From Pardosa pseudoannulata (Eukaryota; Arthropoda; Arachnida; Araneae; Lycosidae): DNA of 64,000 nt. A program made the position numbers and the translations under genes. Numbering within the stretch: the first letter of the stretch is position 1; every line of letters begins with the position of its first letter. The notes under the pieces are model-generated. The model was given only the letters and a program-made list of their open reading frames with translations, was not told the origin of the DNA and did no database searches. Positions 11,399-22,456 of this stretch are shown one piece after another. Location: NCBI GenBank assembly GCA_032207245.1, contig CM063503.1:54739517-54803516 (forward strand), in the 5' to 3' direction.

Positions 11399-12192
11399 GA
11401 TAGATCCATCCCTCAGTTCCCAACACTTACACCATACATTAAGGTCCATTCATCTTGAGTTTATTACGCTAGTAACTCCTGCATTGCATTCTGAGACGAA
11501 ATATGATGATTCTGCTTTTCGCTAAGAATCTTGCGATATTTCCTACGTCCATTTCTAGAGAAACAAAACAGAATTTATTCATCATGCATGACCCTACTCT
11601 TACTCCCAACAACTGTTAGAGATAGACTGAAATTCCTACACTGTGTGTTTTAATTGCGCAATTTTTCATACTGATATCTCAGAAAGAGCGAAGATTTCAA
11701 AGTTATAGAATAGAATTTTTTCCTGTTTAGAAGCAAAAGAATGTTCTGATGCTCGTTGTTATGGACTAAAATGGTTTCATATTTTCTTATTTTAAAGCAT
11801 AAAATAAATATTTAATAAACGATAAGCATTTTATTATTATGTTAATTCTTGTGATCATATAAGTTTGTTTCTGTCATATAAATAATGGTTTGATTGGCAA
11901 AATATGTTTAAATATAAATTGTTTGCTACTGATAATTGTTGCACAAGACCTGCAATATTTCTAGTATAAAATATGCAAGGCTCTACAAAATAAGACCATT
12001 TGAATACGTTGTTTGATGTTAAAAGTATTAATGCAAGCTGGAATTATTCTAAATAATTGGTACTTTCACACAAGTTTGTGTGAACTTTGAGCATCTTAAA
12101 AAAGTAATAATAAATGTGGATTACTCAAGTGGAAATTAGGAGTGAAAAATAAAATCTGTATGTACCTGGATAACTGGAGTGTAAGCTTCATT
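11399..12192. other. AT-rich intergenic DNA, nothing recognised
   Basis: The first 250 bases are a little less AT-rich but carry no frame or motif that can be named. Confidence 0.45.
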
Positions 12193-12196
12193 AACT

Positions 12197-12721
12197 CTTT
12201 ATATCCTGAATTAATTTACCATCAACTTTCTAACTGCATTTTTGCATCATTAGATAAGTTTTAATAGAGAATAATCATAGAAAAAAGAAAATTAATTTTT
12301 ACTGTATTTTAGTAGTTAATTTTGCAGCTGGTACTTTCTAGTACCAACATATATTTTTGACTCTATGATAGAAAATAAAATATTAAATTATGAATAAAAC
12401 AAATGAAATGATTACCTGCGAAGTATAGAAGTCTCTAAAAAATAATAGTACCAAATAACTGGTAATAAACCACTAAATTTACCCAATTAAACAAATCATT
12501 TATCAACTCTACCACAAAATGACCTTCGAATGCAGCACGCCAATTATAAAATCCCTACTATGGGAATAAAAGGATTCTTGATGGGTGCTGTCATTTATTT
12601 TCTGCTGTAGGAGCTGCATTGTTCATGTCCTTGTAAGTACCGTCAGGAAAAACGGCTTTATTAGGAATATATAGGTGTTTGATTGAAAAGGTACTTATAA
12701 GTACCGTCAGGGTAAAAAGGG
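12197..12721. mobile_element. Second piggyBac-like TTAA element, non-autonomous (525 bp)
   Basis: Flanked by TTAA at 12193-12196 and 12722-12725. The terminal repeats are CTCTTTATATCCTGA (12197-12211) and the complement of CCCTTTTTACCCTGA (12707-12721), matching at 12 of 15 positions. Subterminal palindromes include GGTACTTATAAGTACC (12690-12705, perfect) and GGTACT-TTCT-AGTACC (12330-12345). AAGTACCGTCAGG is directly repeated at 12635-12647 and 12699-12711. No transposase fragment is recognised. Termini and palindromes differ from the 6601 element, so it is another family. Confidence 0.68.
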
Positions 12722-12725
12722 TTAA

Positions 12726-14859
12726 ATGCAGAAATCTAATGACAAACAATATGTTTTTATTTTTTAATTTATTTCTAAATTATTTTCATTATATTTTAGC
12801 AATTTTATTTAAATATTTTGATTTACTTTTTATTTACATGAATCGAATTATCTGACAAACGTAAGAAGTTTTCAAAAAATTCGTAGATTATTTCAAACAA
12901 TTATCAATGTAAAATGAAGTACATAGTTAAGTAGGTTACTTTTCTATAAATTTTAACTGAGTGAAGTTCAAAATATACATTTGAGAATTATATTCACTAA
13001 ATGTGAGACTTATTTATTAGATCCGTTGCAAAATAAATATAGAAAATTCTAGTGTATGTCTCATCTTATTCATAAATCAACTTATTTTTGAAAAGTGATT
13101 ATAAATAGCCTTCCTTTTGAATGATAGGGTCATGTAAGGATTTGAGACATTAAAGTTTCTGAATATCAAGTAATAAGTAAACTTTTCTATTGACAGCTGA
13201 GAATTTAATAATGCTGCTAGAATTTTATAATTAGAGCTTAATGTCTTAAATATTTATTTAACATTTGTCAGATTTACTCAGCTTTTCTTATAAACAAATC
13301 AAGTCACTGACACTAAATTATTAAATTATTTTAAATGTATTATAAATAACACTTTTAGTATATTTTTCAGTTTTAAAATTAAAATTGGGATTTTAATAAA
13401 GAACATTCTTTACTAGTGCTGTTAAGAAATTTATAAAATTATTACTTTCCACTAATGAATTTTAATAATAAAATAAGCAATTTGTATTTCTTCCCCCCAC
13501 CCCAAAGATAATCATTCCATAAAGTGTTTCAATATCTACTGAAAGTTTTAAACCTTTTTAAACCTAAACTGACTGCTTGCTGCAATCTATATCTACAAAT
13601 ACCAGAATATACAAATTTTGATTAGCTTATTTTTTGGCATACTGGATGAGAAAAACAAACTATATTTCTTAAAAAGTGTTTATTTTTTAAAAATACATAT
13701 TCCTTAAAATTTGTTTAGCTTAGTTAGAATTGCTATGATAAATTTGAGAGAAACTAGGACTTTTTAAACTGAGACTTTTTGCTTAATAGAACAGTGTTCT
13801 CTTCCTTCTTATAACATGAGAACTGATGCTAAGTATTTTATTCACTAAAGAGTTTGAATTTATTTAAAAATCTTCAACCGTTTACTTAAAAAATAATTAC
13901 TGCTAAAAAATATGAAACAAAAAATCAATAATTTTATAAAACCAAATATTAACTTAACGTGGAAACAACTGCCTTATATCATTCCTAATGTGAGATCATA
14001 TGTGTTCAAACGGCTAGAAATGTACAAATTATAAGTCTGGAACTTATTTACTACCCTATGAGTTCTTTTAACATCTAATATTTTTAAATTGAAATTCTTT
14101 GCAATTCTTTGCTAAAGTATTTACAAGGTTGTTACTTCGCTTATTTAATTTACATTTCGTCATTTCTAATTATTCATGGACTTTATTTTTGCATGTCCAA
14201 ACAACTCTTTCTTTTGCTTTCATCTTATATAATGATAAAAATAGTTTTCTGAAAATTGTGAAGACTCATGATGTAGGTACAAGCACACGAAGCAAACTAA
14301 TTACTTATCTTTAAGGTCTGAATACTAACTATGAATTTGTTTAAAAAATACATTTTCTACTTAAGAATAAAAAACTGACGTACTTTAGTATATAATTATT
14401 GTTCCTTTTCTACACCACTTTTTTCAACTTCTATTTAAAATTTTATTTTTAAAAGTAACATCTATATTTATTTGCAGAATTTATAAACTTTCTTATGCAA
14501 ATGCATTCTTGTAAGAAACTTATTTTTACTATTGTGTTTATGCACGATCAGACTGTGTTATTTATGTGAATGCAAGTATCGAGCGCTTTTTTTGCTTGAA
14601 AACGTATTTTATCTTATTTTAAAATTTTTTAAATAAGCTCATTTTAATATTTGTTTTCAAATACCTTTAAATATTTTTCTATACAATTTATATCTGCGCA
14701 TTTTATTGTGAAATACATACTCTAAAACTAGATTAAAATATTTTGTATTAACAAGTAAACTGAGCATATTCTGAATCAAGCAGATATCTTCAAAATATTA
14801 AAACGTGTGCAATAATAAAAATTTATAGAAAATAATCTAATGAAAAGTATTTCAAATTT
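12726..14859. other. AT-rich intergenic DNA, nothing recognised
   Basis: Poly-A/T-rich. A 71-codon frame at 14099-14314 is hydrophobic and AT-driven, with no motif. Confidence 0.45.
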
Positions 14860-17110
14860 TCTTATATTTTCAGCTGAAAAAAATCTTTGTATTCTTTATG
14901 ATCTATATGATCTTTAATGTTGTAAATTAAATTTCTATTAAAAATGGGGCTTTAAAATAAGAGAAAATTTTAATGTAATAAATATTTTTGAACCCTGAAG
15001 ACCAATCAAATAGATAAATCAGGCTCATTTTCTAACACTCTCATGGATAATTTTGCATTGTTACTCAAAGGATTAATTCCCTTGGTTTATTCCTTCCCAT
15101 CAGCATTAAATGTGTTACTGACATAATAAGACATTGTTTCCCGGATCAGAGGAAGAAGTTTATTTGCAAGGGAATAAAGCTAAAAATATTTATTCTAAAC
15201 AGAATACTTACTAATAATATTTAATCCAAACTGTGAAGAGTACTCAAATTGATTGATTAGGCTCTTTTTCTAACACTCCCATGACCATTTTTGCATTGTA
15301 TCTCAAGGGATTAATTCACCGTGTTTACTCTATCCTATCAGTATTAAACATGTAACCGACATAATAAAACACCATGTTCTGGTTCAAGGGAAGAAGTTTG
15401 TTTGTATAGAAAGAAAGCCAAAAATTATTTCTTATATTTTCAGTTGCATAAAATCCTTGTATTCTTTATGATTTATAAGATCTTTAATGTTATAAATTAA
15501 ATTTCTATTAAAACATACTGCTTTAAAATAAGAGAAAATTTTTAATATAATAAAACGTTTAAACCCTGAAGACCAATCAAATAGATAAATCAGGCTCATT
15601 TTCTAACACTCTCATGGATAATTTTGCATTGTTACTCAAAGGATTAATTCCCTTGGTTTATTCCTTCCCATCAGCATTAAATGTGTTACTGACATAATAA
15701 GACATTGTTTCCCGGATCAGAGGAAGAAGTTTATTTGCAAGGGAATAAAGCTAAAAATATTTATTCTAAACAGAATACTTACTAATAATATTTAATCCAA
15801 ACTGTGAAGAGTACTCAAATTGATTGATTAGGCTCTTTTTCTAACACTCCCATGACCATTTTTGCATTGTATCTCAAGGGATTAATTCACCGTGTTTACT
15901 CTACCTTATCAGTATTAAAGATGTTACCAACATAATAAAACATTGTTTCTGGATCAGAGGAAGAAGTTTATTTGCAAGAAAGAAAGCCAAAAATATTTAT
16001 TCTCAGAATACTTACTAATAATATTTAATCCAAACTGTGAAGAGTACTCAAATTGATTGATTAGGCTCTTTTTCTAACACTCCCATGACCATTTTTGCAT
16101 TGTATCTCAAGGGATTAATTCACCGTGTTTACTCTACCTTATCAGTATTAAAGATGTTACCAACATAATAAAACACTGTTTTCTAGTCCGAGGGAAGAAG
16201 TTTATTTGAAAAGAAAGAAAGCCAAAAATATTTATTCTCAGTAGAATACTTACGAATAACATTTAATTTTATCTGCGTACAAATTTATACTTATAACTGG
16301 GTATTTTATAAAGCAAAGTTATTACACTACAAAAGTTTTACATTTGGATACATTTTAAAAATAAAAAGCTGGAATTTTATTATCCCATGATGACTCTTGC
16401 ATTGTCACTCAAGGGATTAATTCATCTGCTTACTCTAAATTATCAGCAGTAAACGCGTTACTGCAATAAGGAAACAATCTGTATTACCTCAAGTAAAGAA
16501 GTTTATTTACAAAGAATTAAATCTGAAATTATTTGTTCTAATACAAATAACATTACTTAGACTCCAGACTTATAATTTGTCTGTACAAATAACATTAATA
16601 TCTTGAGTATTCAAATTTATAGTTTCTTTTTCTAAACATCAATTCAAACTAAAGATGGAAACTATTTTATTCAAACAGATTTTTTTTCTGTTATAATCTG
16701 ACATTTATAGTCTAGAAAAGATATTTCTTGGTGTAAATCAAATTTTTACTAAACAATGTTGCAGAAAAAATAAATGTTATGGTAACATAATGAAAATAAT
16801 ATATATATTCTCTTAAGAGAGCTCAAATTGGTTGACCAGAGCTTTTTTTTTAACTCTCCCATGACCACTTTTTCATTGTTACACAAAGGATTAATTCACC
16901 TAGTTTATTCTACCCAATCTGCACTAAACGTGTTACATATTAAAGCACTGTATTTCTGGCCCAAGTGAGGACGTTTATTAGTTGAAAAAGAAAGCTCAAC
17001 ATATTTATTCTAAATCGAATACCTACAAGGGGTATTTAATATCTACAAGGGATATTTAATATCATCTATGTTCAAATTTATATTTGTAGCTTTCTTTCGG
17101 TAAACATCAA
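14860..17110. repeat. About 240-bp repeat family, seven anchors, with a 571-bp duplication
   Basis: The anchor CTAACACTC(T/C)CATG followed by GCATTG ... GGATTAATTC appears near 15031, 15269, 15602, 15840 and 16073, and in diverged form near 16377 and 16849. The blocks starting at 14991 and 15562 are offset by 571 bp and nearly identical for about 350 bases, which shows a recent duplication. The outer copies are strongly diverged. No coding frame is shared between copies. Confidence 0.85.
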
Positions 17111-17728
17111 GCTTTACAACAAATGGAAACTATATCACTGAAATATATTTTAAAGTGAGAGTAGATATTTAAAACCAATTTATTTCAATTTTAATCAACA
17201 TACTTGAAATTCCAGAAAGTTACTACTAGTTATGTGTAAATATGGTTAACATTACAACAGAAATTGTTATTTTTTTAAAGACAGATTAATGATTAGTTCT
17301 TTAAAGGCAGCCGTATTAAAACTGTACATTTACTGTAATTTTGGATAGATAAGCCACTCTTACTTATACACCTCACACATTATACTTGAAAATAAAACAA
17401 GACAGAAGTTCATTAAGATTTTTTTTTTAACCAAACACATGAAAATTGCAGGGCAACATGCTCGAGCTGCAACTTACAAAGCCGTACATGAATATTGCAA
17501 CCTAAGGTGGAGCAAAGCCTAACGGCTAATGACCAAAAAGCGTATCTTTATTTCGTCGCTAATCTTATGTAATCATATGTAGCGTCACAAGCATAAAGTA
17601 TATTGTGTTTATTTAAAGTGCGTGTGGATCGAACTAATTTCAATGCTAAGAAAATGAAAAATATATATTAATAACTTACCAACGTTGAGATTTTAATTTC
17701 TTTTTCATAAATAAGAAAATTAATCATA

Positions 17729-17731
<3 letters not shown>
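17111..17731. other. Intergenic DNA leading to a poly(A) tract
   Basis: A 27-codon frame at 17439-17522 lies in a less AT-rich patch. The stretch ends in a 33-A tract, which could be the tail of an unrecognised retroposed copy. No target duplication was found. Confidence 0.25.

Positions 17732-17764
<33 letters not shown>
17732..17764. repeat. Poly(A) tract, 33 bases
   Basis: Uninterrupted A run. It may be a retroposon tail or a simple mononucleotide repeat. Confidence 0.9.
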
Positions 17765-17766
<2 letters not shown>

Positions 17767-18083
17767 AACAATCTTAATAAAATTTTGTTCGTCTTTTTAA
17801 ATCATAAAATGTTAAAAAATCTAATACGTGAAAACGCTATATAATTTTAATTTCATTTATGTGTGTTTTTCGTGTTAGTGTAGAATAAAATGATACATAA
17901 AACCCATCAAATCTCATTAAATATGTAATGCTTTATTTATTACAATGTTGCAAAGCTCAAATTCGGTATACATAGAGTGTTTAAGCGTTCTTACGATTTT
18001 TCTATTTGTTATATTAAATTTCTCTTTTAAGACAGTACTTAATTTTTTTCCTCTAATTATTATTTAATAGGATAGATATCACT

Positions 18084-18295
18084 TCAGTAAATTTTTTAAA
18101 TGAACTTTTAATACCTTATGAGGCAGGTAAAAATATGGTTTGTTTTTTTGGCTGAGAATTATCTTGCAAAAAAAATAATAGATGATTAAATTTAAAATTA
18201 TCACAAATGTACCTAATCTATTATTTAAGCCAAATATAAAAGAAAATTATTTATTCATATCTAAGTTCAATGATAAAACTTGAAAATAAGGCATA
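18084..18295. repeat. Dispersed repeat, copy also at 37812-38315
   Basis: CTTATGAGGC ... ATGGTTTG ... GAGAATTATCT and GATTAAATTTAAAATTATCACA ... TCTATTATTT ... GCCAAATATAAAAGAAAATTATTTA are shared with the 37.8 kb copy, where about 240 bases separate the two halves. Identity is clear by eye. No coding potential and no terminal repeats are seen. Confidence 0.75.
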
Positions 18296-19537
18296 ATTTA
18301 AATAATTGAAAATAAAAAATGATTCAATGAGATGGTTAAAGGAATGACGTCATAATGCTAGAAATGTTATTTTTACCTATTTATTACGGAATAAATTGAT
18401 AAATTTAATCGCCTGCTCTTAACCGGGAAAATATGTAAATAATGGCATTAAAAGCTCGAAAAGAGGGAAGGGGTGGATTTCGAACGTTTTAAAGAAGGCA
18501 GTATTTTTCGCTGTGATATGAAGCATATTTATACAATTTATTTTAGAATCGGATCTATAGTTTAGGAGAAGATAAACATTACTCTCTTTGAATTTTGCTA
18601 ACTATGGATGCCTCTATCCATTCCAGGCCCAACCGCTTCATAAAATCGAGGACAGACGTACAGATAACTTAGGCTATTTTTTATAAGGATAGAAAGGAAA
18701 TTGTATAGATAATTCAATGAACTTTTTAATAAAACATAAAAAGTAACTCCAGGCAAGAAAACACAATATTGACTACTTATTAGAGTAGCCTAATATGCAA
18801 AATAAGAGACAGCTAGTCACTTGTATCGCACAGGTAAAATTGTAGTGCATCATTCATTGGCCGTCATGGTTGGCCCCGCCATCTATTGTAACATACATGT
18901 ACGTATTTCAAATTTGAACCTGGGCTATTGTTTGGATGCTCAAGCTGATCCCACTTCAATTTGGTCATTACATTGCATAAATTCTCTTTACATGAAAAGT
19001 TCTAATGACAGGTTTTGCACCTTAAGAAATGAAAACTTTTAAACATACGTCATTGAAAATTAGTGAAATCATTGTAGAGATTCAACATATATACACTTAA
19101 TGATTCCAATATTAGATTATTTTTGTGAATATTGCTTTTAGATCTGATTATACAAAAACCAGTTCGATATATCATGCAATGCTGATGTGTAAGGGTATCT
19201 ATGTCAAGCGAAATAAAGCAGAAATATTATATATAATTTAATATACGAATTATTATTAAGAACTATCTAGCATAAAACCAGATTACCAAGATGAAAAAAA
19301 TTACGGTTCCTAAATCTGTAGTTTTGAAGACATTAAAAAATTATAGAAATTCAAATAATGAACTTAAATCAACCAAACTTAAAAAAATAACCATTTTATC
19401 AAAGCAATGCAAGGACATAATTGATGTTATCCTGTGTATTGAATAAAAGTGTGGAAGTAAATGTAAGACACTATGTAACAATTGACAAACCATTCCTATT
19501 TCATTTTTAACAATTAATATAAAACCATAACATAAAA

Positions 19538-19540
<3 letters not shown>
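18296..19540. other. Intergenic DNA with two short less AT-rich patches
   Basis: Around 18600-18670 an acceptor-like TATCCATTCCAG precedes a short frame. At 18821-19042 a 73-codon frame without motif occurs. Neither is supported as a gene. Confidence 0.3.
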
Positions 19541-19606
<66 letters not shown>

Positions 19607-19614
19607 TATATATA
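19541..19614. repeat. (TA)n microsatellite
   Basis: Almost pure alternating TA with one phase slip near 19600. Confidence 0.95.
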
Positions 19615-21353
19615 AACCATGGTATATTTCATATTTTTACCAACAGTTGAAAAGTTTGAGTACAACCAGTACAATTTTTTTTTAAAGAGAGTCAAAGTTG
19701 TTTTTATAAAAGTAACTGGTAAGTCGAGCATTGGAAAATGGGGATAGATTAAAAAACAATCTCCTTTCACATTATTTACCACAGGAGGTGTGTGAAATTT
19801 ATGAAAAAATCCTTGAGGTAATTTACCCGTATCATAGATCACATGGAAATTGTGGGAATGAATAGAATTAAATCTGGCATCTAGTATTGTTGAGAAATTT
19901 CAACCAAATGGAAGCACATGTTCCTAAATATCAAGTGCATGGTGTATATTTAAAATTTAATTCCCTAGGGGACAATTTTTTATAGAATAAGTTTTATAGA
20001 ATTAAGTACTCTACTTGTTTTAAGAAAAAAAGATCATAAATAAATTTAATGAAAATAACTATGCATTTCTCGACAAAAATGCAATACTTATGTTATAGTC
20101 TAAAATCTTAAACAGAAGAAATCTAATAGCCACTGCATCCTATTGGTAGTAACATTAAATACTGACATTCTCAAAAATTTATTGGGCTTGATCATATATT
20201 AAATCCCTTCGATTACTTCAGAACATGAAAGATGAGATATAAGATGTATGGACTGGAATGAAATAAAATGAAACATACTTTATATTTCCAAAAGTAAAAA
20301 AAAAAGTAAAATATAATCTCCTTTAAAACTTCTTTTATATTGAACTGAAATCCAGGACAGTAAAAAAATATAATTATTTACTTTTATGTATCTGTTTTTT
20401 TTTAAATTGAATAAAAAATATTAAATAGACTAAATAAAATTCATCTAAATCTTCAAAAGCCCAATAAAAATCCTTTGGAGATTGTCCTTTAGGAAGAAAA
20501 GGTTCACTAACCTCAAAATCAAATTCCTTTATCCTGAAAGATAAATGAGGAAACGCAACATCATACAAAATTAATTTCAGCTTTATCATACCAGAATCAA
20601 TTTTATACTTCAGGGGGGATCGTCATGTATGAAAAATGACATACACGATTTTAATCCACTTACTTTTATATGAATTCTGGCTTTTTTTTATCGACAGAAA
20701 GAAAAGCAATTCATAAAACTATGTATGAAAAATCATCTTTTGTTAAACTTTGAGATAACTTAAAAAAGGGAAAGATTTTTTGGTGTAATACTTTACAATA
20801 TGTAATTAGCATTTATAAAAAAATTATTTTTTAATTTTATAAATGAACTCCTCTGGAATCCTGATTTTATTAGTTGAAGAAAAGAAAAAAATACTAATTT
20901 TTGGAAAGAATGTCAAGATACTCGATAAAAGAAATAAATATTTTTTTGATGAAAAACAAAAAATCTTTTATTTTCTCTTAACCAAGCATAAATATTTTTA
21001 GTTAAGTTTACATCCCTTTGTTAATTTATTTATTGCTTTTTTAACTATGGATAGTTTTAAATTTTAAATTTCTAATTTTCTTTACATATTTCTACCTTGA
21101 TTGACGGTGTTATTATGGATACTATCTTAAATTAATATATTTTCTCGAAATATAAGATTAATTTTAAGAGACCAATAGATCTTCAAAAAAGTAAATTTGA
21201 CAAAAATTAGAAAAGTTTTTTGTCTTAAAAAATCAAAATAAGTGTATGCTTTATAATCTAATCAATATTTTACAAAAAAATAATTATTGTATTACATTAA
21301 AACTCTTTTTTCATAACTGTAAAGAGGTATACCTGTGACCGGATGAACTAACT
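19615..21353. other. AT-rich intergenic DNA, nothing firm
   Basis: Contains a minus-strand frame of 71 codons (20374-20589) whose peptide is not obviously low-complexity but matches no family I know. An imperfect hairpin lies near 20625-20657. Confidence 0.35.
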
Positions 21354-21539
21354 TTGATGTATGGGTATGATAACATTAGTAAGTCTTCTAGACTACTTAC
21401 TTTTGTATTGCGGCCAAGACCTACTTTTACAGTGCCAAAATTGGTGCAAGAATACCGCGCCCTCAATCGAAGGGACCCCCCTTTTCCAAATATTGTAATG
21501 TTCCGTTACATGTCCTGCAAAAACACAAGGTCTGCCTAA
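21354..21539 (+). pseudogene. Fragment resembling a transposase-type HTH (DUF4817-like)
   Basis: Within this frame the stretch TFTVPKLVQEYRALNRRDPP resembles the helix-turn-helix N-terminal region of the arthropod DUF4817 type: a VQ-x2-YR core, an RRDPP motif, then a Pro/Asn-containing helix start. That type is common in arthropod transposon-derived proteins. The frame has a doubtful start and runs into the left end of the putative LTR, so only a fragment is left. The family assignment is from memory of the motif pattern and is uncertain. Confidence 0.3.
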
Positions 21540-22452
21540 AGGTCCTTAGGTAGGAATGCGCTCCGACTAAACAGTGTGAACAAAGCCATTTATGTACCGG
21601 TTTTTCGTACACAGACAGAAGCCGGTAGTCTATCGTAGAATTTAATTAAAGGTGTCAGTACGTCAGAGTCGAGCTGTCTGCTGCTTTGTACAGAGAGACT
21701 TTGATGACACTATAGACACCAGTGACTGAAGGATTCCACTGTTTCTTACATATATACCAAGTTAATGGTTTCTCTAATGTGCGGATGATTGCCGGTCACC
21801 CTGTTTCTGGAAAGTTCGAGAAAGAATGATGTCAGGAGAAAAGGGGACCCCTATATAAGAAGGTTTGATGAGAGGGGAAGAGGCTGTTATTTTTTGGTGA
21901 GCTGGAGAAGAGTGCCACTAATCTCCCTGATTTGCCGGAGCTTGCTTTTTGTCAGAGACTGACATAGTCTCTTATTGATGCTAGAAAGTCGACCCCTGAC
22001 TTAGGGATTTCATTCCCGCTACGTTTATTTTTATTTCATGTTTCGAAGTAGTTAGTTGAGAGTAACCCTTCTCTCCTCAGGATCGTCAAGCATACAACAA
22101 TTTCAACGGAGCGACTGCAAGATATTGACTCTGAGAACTGTGTCAGCCTTGGAAATTCCGTGTTCAAGAAAACTGTTCCTGATCATCAGACCATTAAACA
22201 TAGTAGCAGAGTCACGTACTTGCACTAATCTGCAGACTGTTTCCTGCAACTTTTAGTGACCAGCTTCACTGTACCAAAGTATTTCATTTTAATGCTTATC
22301 TCTGCACGAGATTTCTTAATTAATGACCTTTAATTCACTTTGTAGATAGGTGTACATAACTTATTCTCTTGAATAAATTATTTAGTGATGATTAAATAGA
22401 ATTTAGACTGTATCCTTAACGGCCTCGTCTACCACTTCACCAGCATGTTACA
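21494..22452 (+). mobile_element. Solo-LTR candidate (about 959 bp)
   Basis: The segment begins TGTAATG, ends TGTTACA (TG...CA with an imperfect inverted end) and is flanked on both sides by ATAT (21490-21493 and 22453-22456), compatible with a 4-bp target duplication. It stands out as less AT-rich than its surroundings. Inside, in order, are a heat-shock element (21805-21822), a TATA box TATATAAG (21853-21860), a transcribed-looking region and AATAAA (22372-22377), which fits U3-R-U5 order on the plus strand. No gag-pol flanks are seen. The ATAT duplication could be chance in AT-rich DNA, and an unrelated promoter is possible. Confidence 0.45.
21805..21860 (+). promoter_or_regulatory. Four-unit heat-shock element plus TATA box
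   Basis: TTCtgGAAagTTCgaGAA (21805-21822) is a perfect alternating array of four 5-bp HSF-binding units. TATATAAG follows 31 bases downstream (21853-21860). Spacing and order match heat-shock promoters. It drives rightwards into the putative LTR R region. Confidence 0.6.
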
Positions 22453-22456
22453 ATAT

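Noticed and set aside
17439..17522. 27-codon frame in a less AT-rich patch, before a poly(A) tract
   Set aside because: Too short, with no family match and no target duplication to show a retrocopy.
18600..18680. Acceptor-like TATCCATTCCAG followed by a short frame
   Set aside because: The frame closes after about 19 codons without donor or polyadenylation signal.
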